In this document: in pieces, positions 1-9,017 of the stretch
Numbering within the stretch: position 1 is the stretch's first letter
Layout: the number at the start of each line of letters is the position of its first letter
NCBI RefSeq assembly: GCF_003182195.1
Contig: NZ_QGTM01000001.1
Location: 248,001-312,000, forward strand
Length of the DNA stretch: 64,000 bases
DNA from: Halomonas sp. A11-A
GTDB lineage: Bacteria; Pseudomonadota; Gammaproteobacteria; Pseudomonadales; Halomonadaceae
Reading direction: 5' to 3'
Translations under genes and position numbers: made by a program
Notes under the pieces: generated by a model
The model's input: the letters and a program-made list of their open reading frames with translations, nothing else
Database searches by the model: none
Told to the model about the DNA's origin: nothing

Positions 1-77
1 CTACCGACACCTTCCCTGGCGTAGGACCTCCGCTCACGCCTGCCTCCAGCGCCCCTGACAGCTCATTGGGATGCGTT

Positions 78-1184
78 TCAGCGCCCCGACTTGACGCGGT
101 TCCAGACCCGGGTGCGCACGCGCTGCACGGCCAGCGGCTTCTCCTCGGCCACGTAGAGGTTGTCCATCACCTCCTGGTCCGGGTAGATGGCCGGGTCGTT
201 GAGGATGTCGGGATCGAGATACTCGTTGGCCGCCAGGTTGGGGTTGGCGTAGACCACGTACTCGGTGATCGCGGCGGCGATCTCGGGCTCCAGGATAAAG
301 TTGATGAAGGCGTGGGCGTTGTCAGGATTCGGCGCATCGGCGGGGATCGCCATCATGTCGAACCAGAGCGCGGCGCCCTCCTTGGGGATGCTGTAGCGGA
401 TGGTGAAGTCGCGGCCCGCCTCCTCGGCGCGGTCGGCGGCCTGGAAGATGTCGCCGGAGTAGCCCGCCGCCACGCAGATGTCGCCGTTGGCGAGATCGGT
501 GATGTAGCGCGAAGAGTGGAAGTAGGTGACGTTGTCGCGCATCGCGGCGATCAGGTCGCCGGCGGCTTCCAGGTCGGCACTCTCCTCGGAGAGCGGCGAG
601 AGCCCCAGGTAGGCCATGGCCGGCGAGAGCATCTCGTCGCCGGAGTCGAGCATGGAGATACCGCAGCCCCCCTCGTGCAGCGCGGTGGTGATCTCGGGGT
701 CGAAGAGCAGCGCCCAGGAGTCCACCGGGGCGTCGTCGCCGAGGATCGCAAGGACCCGCTCCTCGATGTAGCCGATGCCGTTGGTGCCCCACATGTAGGG
801 AATCGAGTAGCGGCTGCCCGGGTCGACGAACTCCAGGTCATCCATCAGCTCCGGGTTGAGGTTGGCCATGTTGGGCAGCTTGTCGTGATCGAGTTCCTGG
901 TAGACCCCGGCGCTGATGTGGCGGGTCAGGTAGTGGTTGGAGGGCACCACCACGTCATAGCCGGAACGGCCGGCGAGCAGCGCGGCGTCCAGCACCTCGT
1001 TGCTGTCGTAGACGTCGTAGATCACCTCGATGCCGGTGGCCTCGGTGAACTTCTCCAGGGTGTCCGGCGCGATGTAGTCCGACCAGTTGTAGATCCGTAC
1101 CTCGCCTGCCGCCTGGGCGGCGGCGGCCCCCAGCGCCAGCCCGGCGGCGGCTACGGCCAGTGAGAGTTGCTTGGCTTGCATCAT
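78..1184 (-). CDS. potF: Polyamine (putrescine-type) ABC transporter periplasmic binding protein
   Basis: Periplasmic solute-binding protein of the PotF/PotD/SpuD family, which captures putrescine or spermidine and delivers it to an ABC permease. About 25 N-terminal residues form an Ala-rich Sec signal peptide ending AQA-A. The mature start EVRIYNWSDYIAPDTLEKF is the family hallmark, and the length (368 aa) is near that of E. coli PotF. An in-frame GTG lies at 1193, but the ATG at 1184 follows a GAGGTG ribosome-binding site at good distance and gives the better signal peptide. It sits 105 bp downstream of puuA on the same strand, so uptake and gamma-glutamylation of putrescine are probably linked. 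No ABC ATPase or permease is visible; they could lie beyond the left edge. The exact polyamine specificity cannot be read from the sequence. Confidence 0.88.
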   Translation of the reverse strand: MMQAKQLSLAVAAAGLALGAAAAQAAGEVRIYNWSDYIAPDTLEKFTEATGIEVIYDVYDSNEVLDAALLAGRSGYDVVVPSNHYLTRHISAGVYQELDHDKLPNMANLNPELMDDLEFVDPGSRYSIPYMWGTNGIGYIEERVLAILGDDAPVDSWALLFDPEITTALHEGGCGISMLDSGDEMLSPAMAYLGLSPLSEESADLEAAGDLIAAMRDNVTYFHSSRYITDLANGDICVAAGYSGDIFQAADRAEEAGRDFTIRYSIPKEGAALWFDMMAIPADAPNPDNAHAFINFILEPEIAAAITEYVVYANPNLAANEYLDPDILNDPAIYPDQEVMDNLYVAEEKPLAVQRVRTRVWNRVKSGR

Positions 1185-1289
1185 CCTGATCACCTCTTCG
1201 GTCGCTTGTTGTTATCGGTTGCCCTGGGCCGGGCCCGATGAAGTCAGCGTAGCGGCCCGCGGCGGGGCGCTCTCAACGCTGGGTGCGCA

Positions 1290-2636
1290 TCAGACACTCA
1301 ACAGCAGGAATTCCCGCTCCCAGGAGCTGATCACGCGCTTGAAGTTCTCGTTCTCCACCCGCTTGACCGCCACGAAGCCGGTCACGAACTTGCTGCCCAT
1401 GTAGGTCTCCAGCTCAGCGCAGTGCTCCATGCGCTCCAGGGCCTGCTCCAGGGTGAAGGGCAGGCGCAGGTTGCGGCGCTCGAAGGCGCGCCCCTGCACC
1501 GGGGCCGAAGGATTGAGCTTCTGGATCATCCCCAGGTAGCCGCACAGCAGGGACGCCGCGATGGCCAGGTAGGCGTTGGCGTCGGCCCCCGGCAGGCGGT
1601 TCTCGACCCGGCGGTTCTGGGGGCTGGAGTCGGGCACCCGCAGGCCGCAGGTGCGGTTCTCCTCCCCCCACTCCACGTTGACCGGCGCCGAGGTGTCGGG
1701 CAGGAAGCGGCGGAAGGAGTTGACGTTGGGGGCCATCAGCGGCAGCGCCTCGGGGATGAACTTCTGCAGCCCGCCGATATGGTGCAGGAAGAGCTGGCTC
1801 ATGGTGCCGTCGGCGTTGGAGAAGACGCTCTTGCCGCTCTTCGCGTCCAGCACGCTCTGATGGATGTGCATGGCGCTGCCCGGCTCGTTGGTCACCGGCT
1901 TGGCCATGAAGGTAGCGGCCACGTCGTGCTTGAGCGCCGCCTCGCGCATGGTGCGCTTGAACAGGAAGATCTGGTCGGCCAGGGTCAGCGGGTCGCCGTG
2001 ACGGAAGTTGATCTCCATCTGGGCGGTGCCCTCCTCGTGGATCAGGGTGTCGATATCCAGCCCTTGGGCCTCGCACCAGTCGTACATGTCCTCGAAGAGC
2101 GGGTCGAACTCGTTGGCGGCGTCGATGGAGAAGGACTGGCGGCCGGTCTCCTGGCGGCCGCTTCTGCCGATGGGCGGCTGCAGCGGCAGGTCCGGGTCCT
2201 CGCAGCGCTTGGTGAGGTAGAACTCCATCTCCGGCGCCACGATGGGGCGCCAGCCCTGCTCGGCGTAGAGCGCCAGCACGCGCTTGAGCTGGTTGCGGGC
2301 GGAGAGCTCGATGGGATTGCCCATCTTGTCGAAGCAGTCGTGGATCACCTGGGCGGTGGGCTCCAGCGCCCAGGGCACCGGGTAGGCCGCCCCCGCATCG
2401 GGCTTGCAGACCATGTCGATGTCGGCGGGGTCGAGCAGCGAGTAGTAGATGTCGTCCTCGACGTAGTCGCCAGTCACCGACTGCAGCAGCACACTCTCCG
2501 GCAGGCGCATGCCCTTCTCGCCGACGAACTTCGACACCGGGGTGATCTTGCCGCGGGCGATGCCGGTGATATCCGCCACCAGGCACTCCACCTCGGTGAT
2601 GCGTCGCTCCTTGAGCCAGCCTTCCAGGTCTTTCAT
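1290..2636 (-). CDS. puuA: Glutamine synthetase-family gamma-glutamylputrescine synthetase
   Basis: Glutamine synthetase-fold ligase that joins glutamate to putrescine with ATP, the first step of the Puu putrescine pathway. The 448-aa protein has an N-terminal beta-grasp domain (about 1-110) and the catalytic domain after it. Visible motifs are the substrate segment around MEINFRHGDPL, the ATP/metal motif SAMHIHQS, NVEWGEENRTCGLRVP and ENRLPGADANAYLA. The short N-terminus and absence of a clear glutamine-synthetase adenylylation segment fit the PuuA/GlnA3-type subgroup rather than housekeeping GlnA. The next gene upstream is the PuuB-like oxidase, 36 bp away, and a polyamine-binding protein follows, which is the best support for the function. 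A related glutamate-amide ligase with another amine substrate is the main alternative. Confidence 0.83.
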   Translation of the reverse strand: MKDLEGWLKERRITEVECLVADITGIARGKITPVSKFVGEKGMRLPESVLLQSVTGDYVEDDIYYSLLDPADIDMVCKPDAGAAYPVPWALEPTAQVIHDCFDKMGNPIELSARNQLKRVLALYAEQGWRPIVAPEMEFYLTKRCEDPDLPLQPPIGRSGRQETGRQSFSIDAANEFDPLFEDMYDWCEAQGLDIDTLIHEEGTAQMEINFRHGDPLTLADQIFLFKRTMREAALKHDVAATFMAKPVTNEPGSAMHIHQSVLDAKSGKSVFSNADGTMSQLFLHHIGGLQKFIPEALPLMAPNVNSFRRFLPDTSAPVNVEWGEENRTCGLRVPDSSPQNRRVENRLPGADANAYLAIAASLLCGYLGMIQKLNPSAPVQGRAFERRNLRLPFTLEQALERMEHCAELETYMGSKFVTGFVAVKRVENENFKRVISSWEREFLLLSV

Positions 2637-2672
2637 GGGAACCTCGTCAGTCGCCCGGGGCCCGGGCGCTCA

Positions 2673-3980
2673 TCATAGTCGATCGCGCAGCTTGTAGAAG
2701 GTGGTGGCCAGCACCAGCAGCGGCGTGCGCAGCCACTCTCCGCCGGGAAAGCGCCGGTGGGGTATGGCGGCGAAGGCATCGAAGCGCTCGCACTGGCCGG
2801 CCACCGCCTCCGCCATCAGCTTGCCGGCCAGCCCCGCCAGCGCCATGCCGTGGCCGGAGTAGCCCTGGGCATAGTAGAGCGTCTGGCCGATGCGGCCGAA
2901 GTCCGGCGCCCGGTTGAGGGTGATGGCCACCTCGCCGCCCCAGCGGTAGTCGATGGCGACGCCACGCAGCACCGGGAAGAGCCGGGCGATCTTGGCGTCC
3001 ATGCGCGCCTGAAGGCCGCGGGGCTCACGCCCGGTATAGCTCACCTCGCCGCCATAGATCAGCCGCCGGTCGGCGGAGAGACGATAGTAGTCGAGCACGA
3101 AGTTGGCGTCCGAGAGGGCATCGTTCTTCGGCAGCACCTGGGCGGCGCGTTCGGCGCCGAGGGGCTCGGTGGCGATGAGGTAGTTGGCGGCGCGCATCAC
3201 CCGGCCGGCGAGCTCCGGCACCAGGCGGTGCCGGAAGGCGTTGGTGCCCAGCACCACGATGTCGGCGGTGACGCTGCCGCCGGGCGTGACCACCCGGTGG
3301 GGAGCGCCGCGCTCGATCGCGAGCGCCGGGCTGCCCTCGTGGAGCACCGCGCCGGCGAGGCGGGCGGCGCGGGCCAGCCCCAGGGTGTAGTTGAGCGGGT
3401 GCAGGTGCCCCGCCTCACTCTCGTGGAGGGCGCCGGGATAGGCATCGCTGACCACCCGCTCGCGCAGGGCCTCGCCCTCGAGCCAGGTCATCGCCTCGTA
3501 GCCGTAGTCGCGGGCCAGGCGGTCGCGGAAGGCCTTGAGCTCGCGCACGTGGCGCGGCTTCACCGCGGCGTGCAGGTAGCCCCAGGCGAGATCGCAGGGG
3601 ATGGCATGGCGCTCGATGAGCTCGGCGGTGAGCGCCACCGCCTCGCGGCTCATGGCCCAGATGTCACGGGCAGCGCCGAGGCCCAGCGCCCGCTCCACGG
3701 TGGCGATGTCGGTGCCAAGCCCCGGCAGGATCTGGCCACCGCTGCGCCCGGAGGCACCGAAACCGATCTCGCTGGCCTCCAGCAGCACCACCGAATAGCC
3801 CCGCTCGGCCAAGTGCAGCGCCGCCGAGCAGCCGGTGATCCCGCCGCCGATCACGCAGACGTCGGCACGCACCTCCCCCGCCAGCGGGGGACAGGGGCCG
3901 GGGTCGACGGCGATGGAGTCGCGGTACCAGGAGGCCGGACGCCGATCGAGGCGGGAAGAGGGGATCGCCGATGCGGTCAT
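2673..3980 (-). CDS. puuB: FAD-dependent gamma-glutamylputrescine oxidase
   Basis: DAO-family flavoprotein (435 aa) expected to oxidise gamma-glutamylputrescine to gamma-glutamyl-aminobutyraldehyde, releasing ammonia and hydrogen peroxide. The N-terminal dinucleotide-binding motif VCVIGGGITGCSAALHLAE starts near residue 45, followed by the flavin-contacting FGASGRSGGQI segment. The C-terminus has the usual YYAQGYSGHGMALAGLAGK signature of the family. It precedes puuA by 36 bp on the same strand, so the two are probably co-transcribed. The substrate is inferred from this pairing; the DAO family alone would allow other amine or amino-acid oxidases. Confidence 0.83.
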   Translation of the reverse strand: MTASAIPSSRLDRRPASWYRDSIAVDPGPCPPLAGEVRADVCVIGGGITGCSAALHLAERGYSVVLLEASEIGFGASGRSGGQILPGLGTDIATVERALGLGAARDIWAMSREAVALTAELIERHAIPCDLAWGYLHAAVKPRHVRELKAFRDRLARDYGYEAMTWLEGEALRERVVSDAYPGALHESEAGHLHPLNYTLGLARAARLAGAVLHEGSPALAIERGAPHRVVTPGGSVTADIVVLGTNAFRHRLVPELAGRVMRAANYLIATEPLGAERAAQVLPKNDALSDANFVLDYYRLSADRRLIYGGEVSYTGREPRGLQARMDAKIARLFPVLRGVAIDYRWGGEVAITLNRAPDFGRIGQTLYYAQGYSGHGMALAGLAGKLMAEAVAGQCERFDAFAAIPHRRFPGGEWLRTPLLVLATTFYKLRDRL

Positions 3981-4038
3981 GCGCAGTGCGCTCGTTGTTG
4001 TGGGATGGAGGGCCGTGGGGCTCTGCTCTCAGAACAGT

Positions 4039-4066
4039 TTGACATCAGCCGACGCTAAATTGTCAA
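4039..4066. promoter_or_regulatory. Inverted repeat TTGACA-N16-TGTCAA upstream of puuB
   Basis: A perfect 6-bp inverted repeat with a 16-bp spacer lies 59-86 bp before the puuB start, in the only AT-rich stretch of the puuB-moeB gap. It could be an operator, or one arm could act as a -35 box. No convincing -10 accompanies it, so this is a candidate only. Confidence 0.3.
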
Positions 4067-4191
4067 GTATTCAATAACAACGCCACACCTGGCAGCCGAG
4101 CAAGGCTCACTGGGAGCCCGCCTCTCTCGCCACCACCCCCCGTTCGCGATGCCTCAGGCGTCAAGAAATGACGACCAGCGGCCGCCAGGCC

Positions 4192-4938
4192 TCAGCCACC
4201 GCAGACCGGGCAGGCGGGATCCCGGGGCACCTTGAAGTGGCGCCACTGGCCGGTGAGGCCGTCGAAGGTGGAGAGCCCGCGGTGGGGGGTGCCGGCCCAG
4301 CTGAGCAGCTTGATCGCCTCCAGGGCCTGGAAGCTGCCGATCAGCCCCACCAGGGGAGCCACCACGCCGCTCTCGGCGCAGGAGAGCGCCTCGTCGCCGC
4401 GATCGTCCGGGGGATAGAGGCAGGCGTAGCAGGGGCCGCCGGGATCGCGGGGGTCGAACACCGCCAGCTGCCCCGAGAAGCGGATCGCCGCCCCGGAGAC
4501 CAGCGGCACGCCGGCCGCGCGGCAGGCGGCGTTGATGGCGTAGCGGCTGGAGAAGCGGTCGGTGCAGTCGAGCACCACATCGGCCTCGGCCACCGCCGCG
4601 GCCATGGCCTCGCCCGCGAGATGGGCGGTCAGGGTCTCGATCACACAGCCGGGGTTCAGGGCCCGCGCCGCATCGCGGGCGGACTCAGCCTTGTTGCGGC
4701 CCAGGTCCGCCTCGCCGTGGGCGATCTGGCGCTGCAGGTTGGAGAGTTCCACCGCGTCGGCATCGGCCAGCGTCAGCCGTCCTACCCCAGCGGCGGCCAG
4801 GTAGAGGGCCACCGGGGAGCCGAGCCCGCCGGCGCCCACCACCAGGGCCCGGCCGGCCAGCAGCCGCTCCTGCCCCTCGATGTCGATCTGGGCCAGCATG
4901 ATCTGGCGGCTGTAGCGCAGCAGGTCGGCGTCGTGCAT
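4192..4938 (-). CDS. moeB: ThiF/MoeB-family adenylyltransferase (molybdopterin-synthase adenylyltransferase)
   Basis: E1-like enzyme that adenylates the C-terminal glycine of a small sulfur-carrier protein (MoaD or ThiS) for molybdopterin or thiamine synthesis. The start is the ATG at 4938, giving 248 aa, the usual MoeB length; the frame extends further upstream but without family sequence. Visible features are the nucleotide-binding loop VVGAGGLGSPVALYLA, the arginine-containing LQRQIAHGEADLG segment, the aspartate in DCTDRFSSRYAIN, and zinc-ligand CxxC pairs in PCYACLYP and CPVCGG. It starts 2 bp after the lrp stop and lies downstream of hemA-prfA-prmC, the position moeB holds in Pseudomonas. 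MoeB and ThiF are hard to separate by sequence; the position favours MoeB. Confidence 0.87.
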   Translation of the reverse strand: MHDADLLRYSRQIMLAQIDIEGQERLLAGRALVVGAGGLGSPVALYLAAAGVGRLTLADADAVELSNLQRQIAHGEADLGRNKAESARDAARALNPGCVIETLTAHLAGEAMAAAVAEADVVLDCTDRFSSRYAINAACRAAGVPLVSGAAIRFSGQLAVFDPRDPGGPCYACLYPPDDRGDEALSCAESGVVAPLVGLIGSFQALEAIKLLSWAGTPHRGLSTFDGLTGQWRHFKVPRDPACPVCGG

Positions 4939-4940
4939 GG

Positions 4941-5441
4941 TCACTTGTTCTCGAACTCCTCGATGTCGGGCACGTGGAGGGTGAACTCCTCTTTCACCTC
5001 CTCCATCACCACATAGCTCTTGGACTCCTTGACCCCCGGCAGGGTCAGCACCACGTCGCCGAGTAGCTGTCGATAGGCGGCCATCTCGGGGATGCGGCAC
5101 TTCAGGATGTAGTCGAACTGCCCGGAGACCAGGTGACACTCCTGAATCTGCGGCAGCTTGGCCACGGCGCGACGGAACTCGTCGAACACCGCCGGCGACT
5201 GGGTCTCCAGGCTGATCTCCACGAACACCAGCAGGTTGGCCTTGAGCGCCCGGGGATCGAGCACCGCCTTGTAGCCGCGGATCACGCCCGCGCGCTCCAG
5301 GCGCTTGACCCGTTCGAGACAGGGCGTGGTGGAGAGCCCCACCTGGGCGGCGAGGTCAACGTAGGAGATGCGGGCGTTCTCCTGCAGGCAGCGCAGGATC
5401 TTGAGGTCGATGCGGTCGAGGGCGCGGGACTTGGCTTTCAT
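4941..5441 (-). CDS. lrp: Leucine-responsive regulatory protein Lrp
   Basis: Lrp/AsnC-family DNA-binding regulator of amino-acid metabolism. From the ATG at 5441 the protein is 166 aa, close to E. coli Lrp (164 aa); the open frame upstream to 5546 is not family-like. The helix-turn-helix spans residues about 15-60 (LDRIDLKIL ... GLSTTPCLERVKRLE), and the C-terminal RAM ligand-binding domain includes QIQECHLVSGQFDYILK and YVVMEEVKEE, nearly the same as true Lrp rather than the shorter AsnC paralogues. It is almost fused to moeB (2-bp gap). Its closeness to the putrescine genes suggests, but does not show, that it could regulate them. Confidence 0.88.
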   Translation of the reverse strand: MKAKSRALDRIDLKILRCLQENARISYVDLAAQVGLSTTPCLERVKRLERAGVIRGYKAVLDPRALKANLLVFVEISLETQSPAVFDEFRRAVAKLPQIQECHLVSGQFDYILKCRIPEMAAYRQLLGDVVLTLPGVKESKSYVVMEEVKEEFTLHVPDIEEFENK

Positions 5442-5622
5442 GGCGGTGGCGGCTGCTCGGTCTCGGGAGTGGCAGAACATGCCGGCGCGACAGTCGATCC
5501 GACTGCAAACCACTGCCAGGAGAGCGGCATTGTGGTCTTCAGGCATGAAATCACGACGGCTTTAGGTGTTATTTTCTGATCAAGGTGTACCACACCCCCA
5601 CCGATCGCCTCCAGTTGAACCC

Positions 5623-6486
5623 TCAACGCCCCGGCCAGCGCCCCAGGCTGACCCGCTCGAGGCCGGCCAGGTCGCGGCGGGTCGCCACCTCGTCATAGCC
5701 GGCCTCGATCAGGGCCTGGCGCACCGCCCCGCCCTGCTCGGCGCCGTGCTCGAGCAGCAGCCAGCCCGCTGTGGCCAGGTGCTCCCGGGCCGTGCGCACC
5801 AGGTGATGGAGGTCGGCCAGGCCGCCCTCGTCGGCCACCAGGGCGCTCACCGGCTCGAAGCGCACATCGCCACGGGCCAGGTGGGGGTCGTCGTCGGCCA
5901 GATAGGGGGGATTGGAGACGATCAGGTCGAAGCGTTCGGTGACGCCGTTCTCCCGGCCCTCCTCGAGGGCCGCGAACCAGTCGCTCTGTCGGAACTCGGC
6001 GTTGGCGATGGCGAGCCGCGCGGCGTTGCGGCGGGCGAGCGCCACCGCCTCGGCACGGATATCCACTCCCAGCACTCGCCAGCCCGGCCGCTCGCTGGCG
6101 AAGGCGAGCGCGATGGCGCCGGTGCCGGTGCCGAGATCCAGCAGCCGCCCGGTGGCAGCGCCCGCCTTCTCCAGGGCGGCCTCGACCAGGGTCTCGGTAT
6201 CGGGACGCGGGATCAGGGTGCTCGGTTCGGTGGCCAGGCGCAGCCCCCAGAACTCCCGTTCGCCGGTGAGATAGGCCACCGGCTCGCCCGCCTCGCGGCG
6301 TGCCAGCAGGGCGGCGAAGCGCTCGGCCGTGGCGGGGTCCGCCTCGCGATCCCCCCAAGTGTAGAGCCAGGTGCGATCGACCTCGAGCAGGTGGCAGAGC
6401 AGCACCTCGGCGTCGAGGCGCGGGGTGGGCGAGCCGGCCGCCGCCAGGCGCGCCGCCGAGGCCACCAGCAGGGCATCGAGGCGCAT
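5623..6486 (-). CDS. prmC: Release-factor glutamine methyltransferase
   Basis: SAM-dependent N5-glutamine methyltransferase that methylates the GGQ glutamine of peptide-chain release factors. It has an N-terminal helical release-factor-binding domain (about 1-75) and a Rossmann methyltransferase domain with the SAM loop LLDLGTGTGAIALAFA and the catalytic NPPY motif (IVSNPPYLA). Length 287 aa is normal. Its ATG overlaps the prfA stop by one base (TGATG), so it is translationally coupled to its own substrate gene. Confidence 0.95.
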   Translation of the reverse strand: MRLDALLVASAARLAAAGSPTPRLDAEVLLCHLLEVDRTWLYTWGDREADPATAERFAALLARREAGEPVAYLTGEREFWGLRLATEPSTLIPRPDTETLVEAALEKAGAATGRLLDLGTGTGAIALAFASERPGWRVLGVDIRAEAVALARRNAARLAIANAEFRQSDWFAALEEGRENGVTERFDLIVSNPPYLADDDPHLARGDVRFEPVSALVADEGGLADLHHLVRTAREHLATAGWLLLEHGAEQGGAVRQALIEAGYDEVATRRDLAGLERVSLGRWPGR

Positions 6487-7577
6487 CAGCTCTCCTGCTG
6501 CAGGGCGGCGAGCTGCTCCGCCTGATACTCGTGGATCAACGGCTCGATCACCTCGTCGAGCTGCTCACCGCTGATCACCTCAGCCAGCTTGTAGAGGGTC
6601 AGGTTGATGCGGTGGTCGGTGACCCGCCCCTGGGGGTAGTTGTAGGTGCGGATGCGCTCGCTGCGATCCCCGGAGCCCACCAGGCTCTTGCGCTCGTCGG
6701 CCTGGGCCTGGCGGCGCGAGGCCTCGGCGCTCTGTTTGAGGCGCGCGGCGAGCAGCGACATCGCCTTGGCGCGGTTCTTGTGCTGGCTGCGCTCCTCCTG
6801 GCACTCCACCACCACGCCGCTGGGCAGGTGGGTGATGCGAATCGCGGAGTCGGTGGTGTTGACGTGTTGGCCGCCGGCGCCGCTGGAACGGAAGGTGTCG
6901 ACCCGCAGGTCGGCGGGATTGATGTCGATGTCGCCCACCGCATCGGCCTCGGGCATCACCGCCACGGTGCAGGCGGAGGTGTGGATGCGCCCCTGGGACT
7001 CGGTGGCCGGCACCCGCTGCACCCGGTGGGTGCCGGACTCGAACTTGAGCCGTGCATAGACCCCCTCGCCCTTGATGCGCGAGATGATCTCCTTGTAGCC
7101 GCCCTGCTCGCCGTGGCTGGCACTCACCACCTCGACCTTCCAGCCGTGCTGCTCGGCGTAGCGGGAGTACATACGGAAGAGGTCACCAGCAAACAGCGCC
7201 GCCTCGTCGCCGCCGGTGCCGGCGCGCACCTCCAGGAAGACGCTGCGACCGTCGTCGGGATCCTTCGGCACCAGCAGCTGCTTGAGGCGCACCTCCATGG
7301 CCGCGAGCCTGTCGCGCCCCTCGGCCAGCTCCAGCTCGGCCAGCTCGCGCATCTCCGGGTCGCTGTCGGAGGCGAGCTGCTGGGCGTCGGCGATGTCGTC
7401 CTCCACGCCACGGTACTCGCGCCAGGCCTCCACCAGCGCCTCGAGCTCGGCGTATTCGCGGGAGTAGTCGCGGAAGCGGGACTGGTCGCCGATCACCTCG
7501 GGATCCGCCAACAGGGCGGCGAGCTCCTCGAAGCGCTCGCCGAAGGCGTCGAGACGCGCACGCAGGGAAGCTTTCAT
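6486..7577 (-). CDS. prfA: Peptide chain release factor 1
   Basis: RF1 recognises UAA and UAG and triggers peptidyl-tRNA hydrolysis. The 363-aa protein shows the stop-codon-reading PAT tripeptide ([18 protein letters not shown]) and the GGQ motif ([18 protein letters not shown]), the latter being the target of PrmC encoded immediately downstream. It follows hemA by 8 bp, and the order hemA-prfA-prmC is a classical gammaproteobacterial operon. Confidence 0.97.
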   Translation of the reverse strand: MKASLRARLDAFGERFEELAALLADPEVIGDQSRFRDYSREYAELEALVEAWREYRGVEDDIADAQQLASDSDPEMRELAELELAEGRDRLAAMEVRLKQLLVPKDPDDGRSVFLEVRAGTGGDEAALFAGDLFRMYSRYAEQHGWKVEVVSASHGEQGGYKEIISRIKGEGVYARLKFESGTHRVQRVPATESQGRIHTSACTVAVMPEADAVGDIDINPADLRVDTFRSSGAGGQHVNTTDSAIRITHLPSGVVVECQEERSQHKNRAKAMSLLAARLKQSAEASRRQAQADERKSLVGSGDRSERIRTYNYPQGRVTDHRINLTLYKLAEVISGEQLDEVIEPLIHEYQAEQLAALQQES

Positions 7578-7585
7578 GGGTTGTC

Positions 7586-8854
7586 CTATCGGGTCTTGTC
7601 AGGGGCGGCGCCGAGCAGCAGGGCGCCGGCGGCCTCGAGCAGGTCGTGACGCTCGGCGGAGGCGGCCTCGCGCAGCGCCACGGTGGGGCCGTGCAGCAGC
7701 CGGTTGGTCAGCTGGTGGGCCAGGCGGCGCACCACCGCCTCGGGGTCCTCGCCGCGGCCGAGCCGCGCCAGGGCCTGCTCCAGGGAGTGGTCGCGCAGGC
7801 TCTCGGCGCGGGAACGGTAGTCGTGGATCAGCTCGCCGCCACCGCGGATGCGCCGCTCGTGGAGCCAGGCGCCCACCCCGTGCTCGATCAGCGACTCGGC
7901 TTGGTCGGCGGCCACCTGGCGGTGACGGCGATTCTCCTCGATCACCTCCTGAAGGTCATCGACGGAGTAGAGGAAGATGTCGGCGAGCCTGCCCACCTCG
8001 GGCTCGATGTCCCGGGGCACGGCGATGTCGACCATGAAAATGGGGCGGTGGCGGCGCGCCTTCAGGGCCCGCTCCACCATGCCCTTGCCGATGATCGGCA
8101 GCGGCGCCGCCGTGGAGGAGATGACGATATCGGCCTCGACCAGCGCCTCGGGAATGGCGTCCAGGGTGATGGCGCGCCCGCCCAGGCCGCCGGCCAGCAG
8201 CTCGGCCCGCTCCCGGGTGCGGTTGGCCACGGTGATCTGGCGCACGCCGGCCTCGAAGAGGTGGCGCGCCACCAGCTCGATGGTCTCGCCGGCGCCGATC
8301 AGCAGGGCCCGGGCGCGACCGAAGTCATCGAAGATGCGGCTGGCCAGGCTCACCGCCGCATAGGCCACGGAGACGGGGTTGCGACCGATACCGGTCTCGG
8401 TGCGCACCTGCTTGGCCACCGCGAAGGTGTGCTGGAAGAGGCACTCGAGTTCCTTGCCGAGCCCGCGGGCCTCGCGGCTGGCCTGGTAGGCATCCTTGAG
8501 CTGGCCGAGGATCTGCGGCTCACCGAGCACCATGGAGTCGAGGCCCACGGCCACCCGCATCAGGTGGCGGGCGGCCTCGTGATCCAAATAGTGATAGGCG
8601 CAGGCCGAGAGGTCCGCCACCGGCAGGCCATGGAAGCGCCCCAGCCAGTCGAGGATCGCCATCTCCCCCTGGGGCTCGGTGACGCAGTAGAGTTCGGTAC
8701 GGTTGCAGGTCGAGAGAACCGCTGCTTCCTTGACTTGGGGCAAACCGAGCAGCTCGCCGAGCGCCGTTTCCAGCTGGGCGGGGGTAAAGGCCACCTGCTC
8801 GCGCACCTCGACGGTGGCGGTTCGATGGTTGATTCCTAGGGCAAGCAGCGTCAT
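7586..8854 (-). CDS. hemA: Glutamyl-tRNA reductase
   Basis: NADPH-dependent enzyme that reduces glutamyl-tRNA to glutamate-1-semialdehyde, the first step of C5-pathway haem synthesis. The ATG at 8854 gives 422 aa, the normal length, starting [19 protein letters not shown]. The catalytic cysteine is in [11 protein letters not shown], and a nucleotide-binding motif [17 protein letters not shown] follows in the middle domain. The open frame extends upstream to 9211 but loses family likeness. It diverges from the TPR lipoprotein gene across a 163-bp gap that should hold both promoters; I could not identify boxes with confidence. Confidence 0.96.
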   Translation of the reverse strand: MTLLALGINHRTATVEVREQVAFTPAQLETALGELLGLPQVKEAAVLSTCNRTELYCVTEPQGEMAILDWLGRFHGLPVADLSACAYHYLDHEAARHLMRVAVGLDSMVLGEPQILGQLKDAYQASREARGLGKELECLFQHTFAVAKQVRTETGIGRNPVSVAYAAVSLASRIFDDFGRARALLIGAGETIELVARHLFEAGVRQITVANRTRERAELLAGGLGGRAITLDAIPEALVEADIVISSTAAPLPIIGKGMVERALKARRHRPIFMVDIAVPRDIEPEVGRLADIFLYSVDDLQEVIEENRRHRQVAADQAESLIEHGVGAWLHERRIRGGGELIHDYRSRAESLRDHSLEQALARLGRGEDPEAVVRRLAHQLTNRLLHGPTVALREAASAERHDLLEAAGALLLGAAPDKTR

Positions 8855-9017
8855 CCGTCGGGCATCTTTACTGGTGGTGGCCGGCCTTGGCGGCGTCCTG
8901 ATCATTGGGGGGTGGATTCTACCATAGCGTCGCCCGCTTGGCCGCCTTCGGTGGTGCGCTTTGCCCACGCCGGTCAAGCCGTTATGCTGACCCCTCGGCC
9001 CTGCCAGCGAGAACCCC

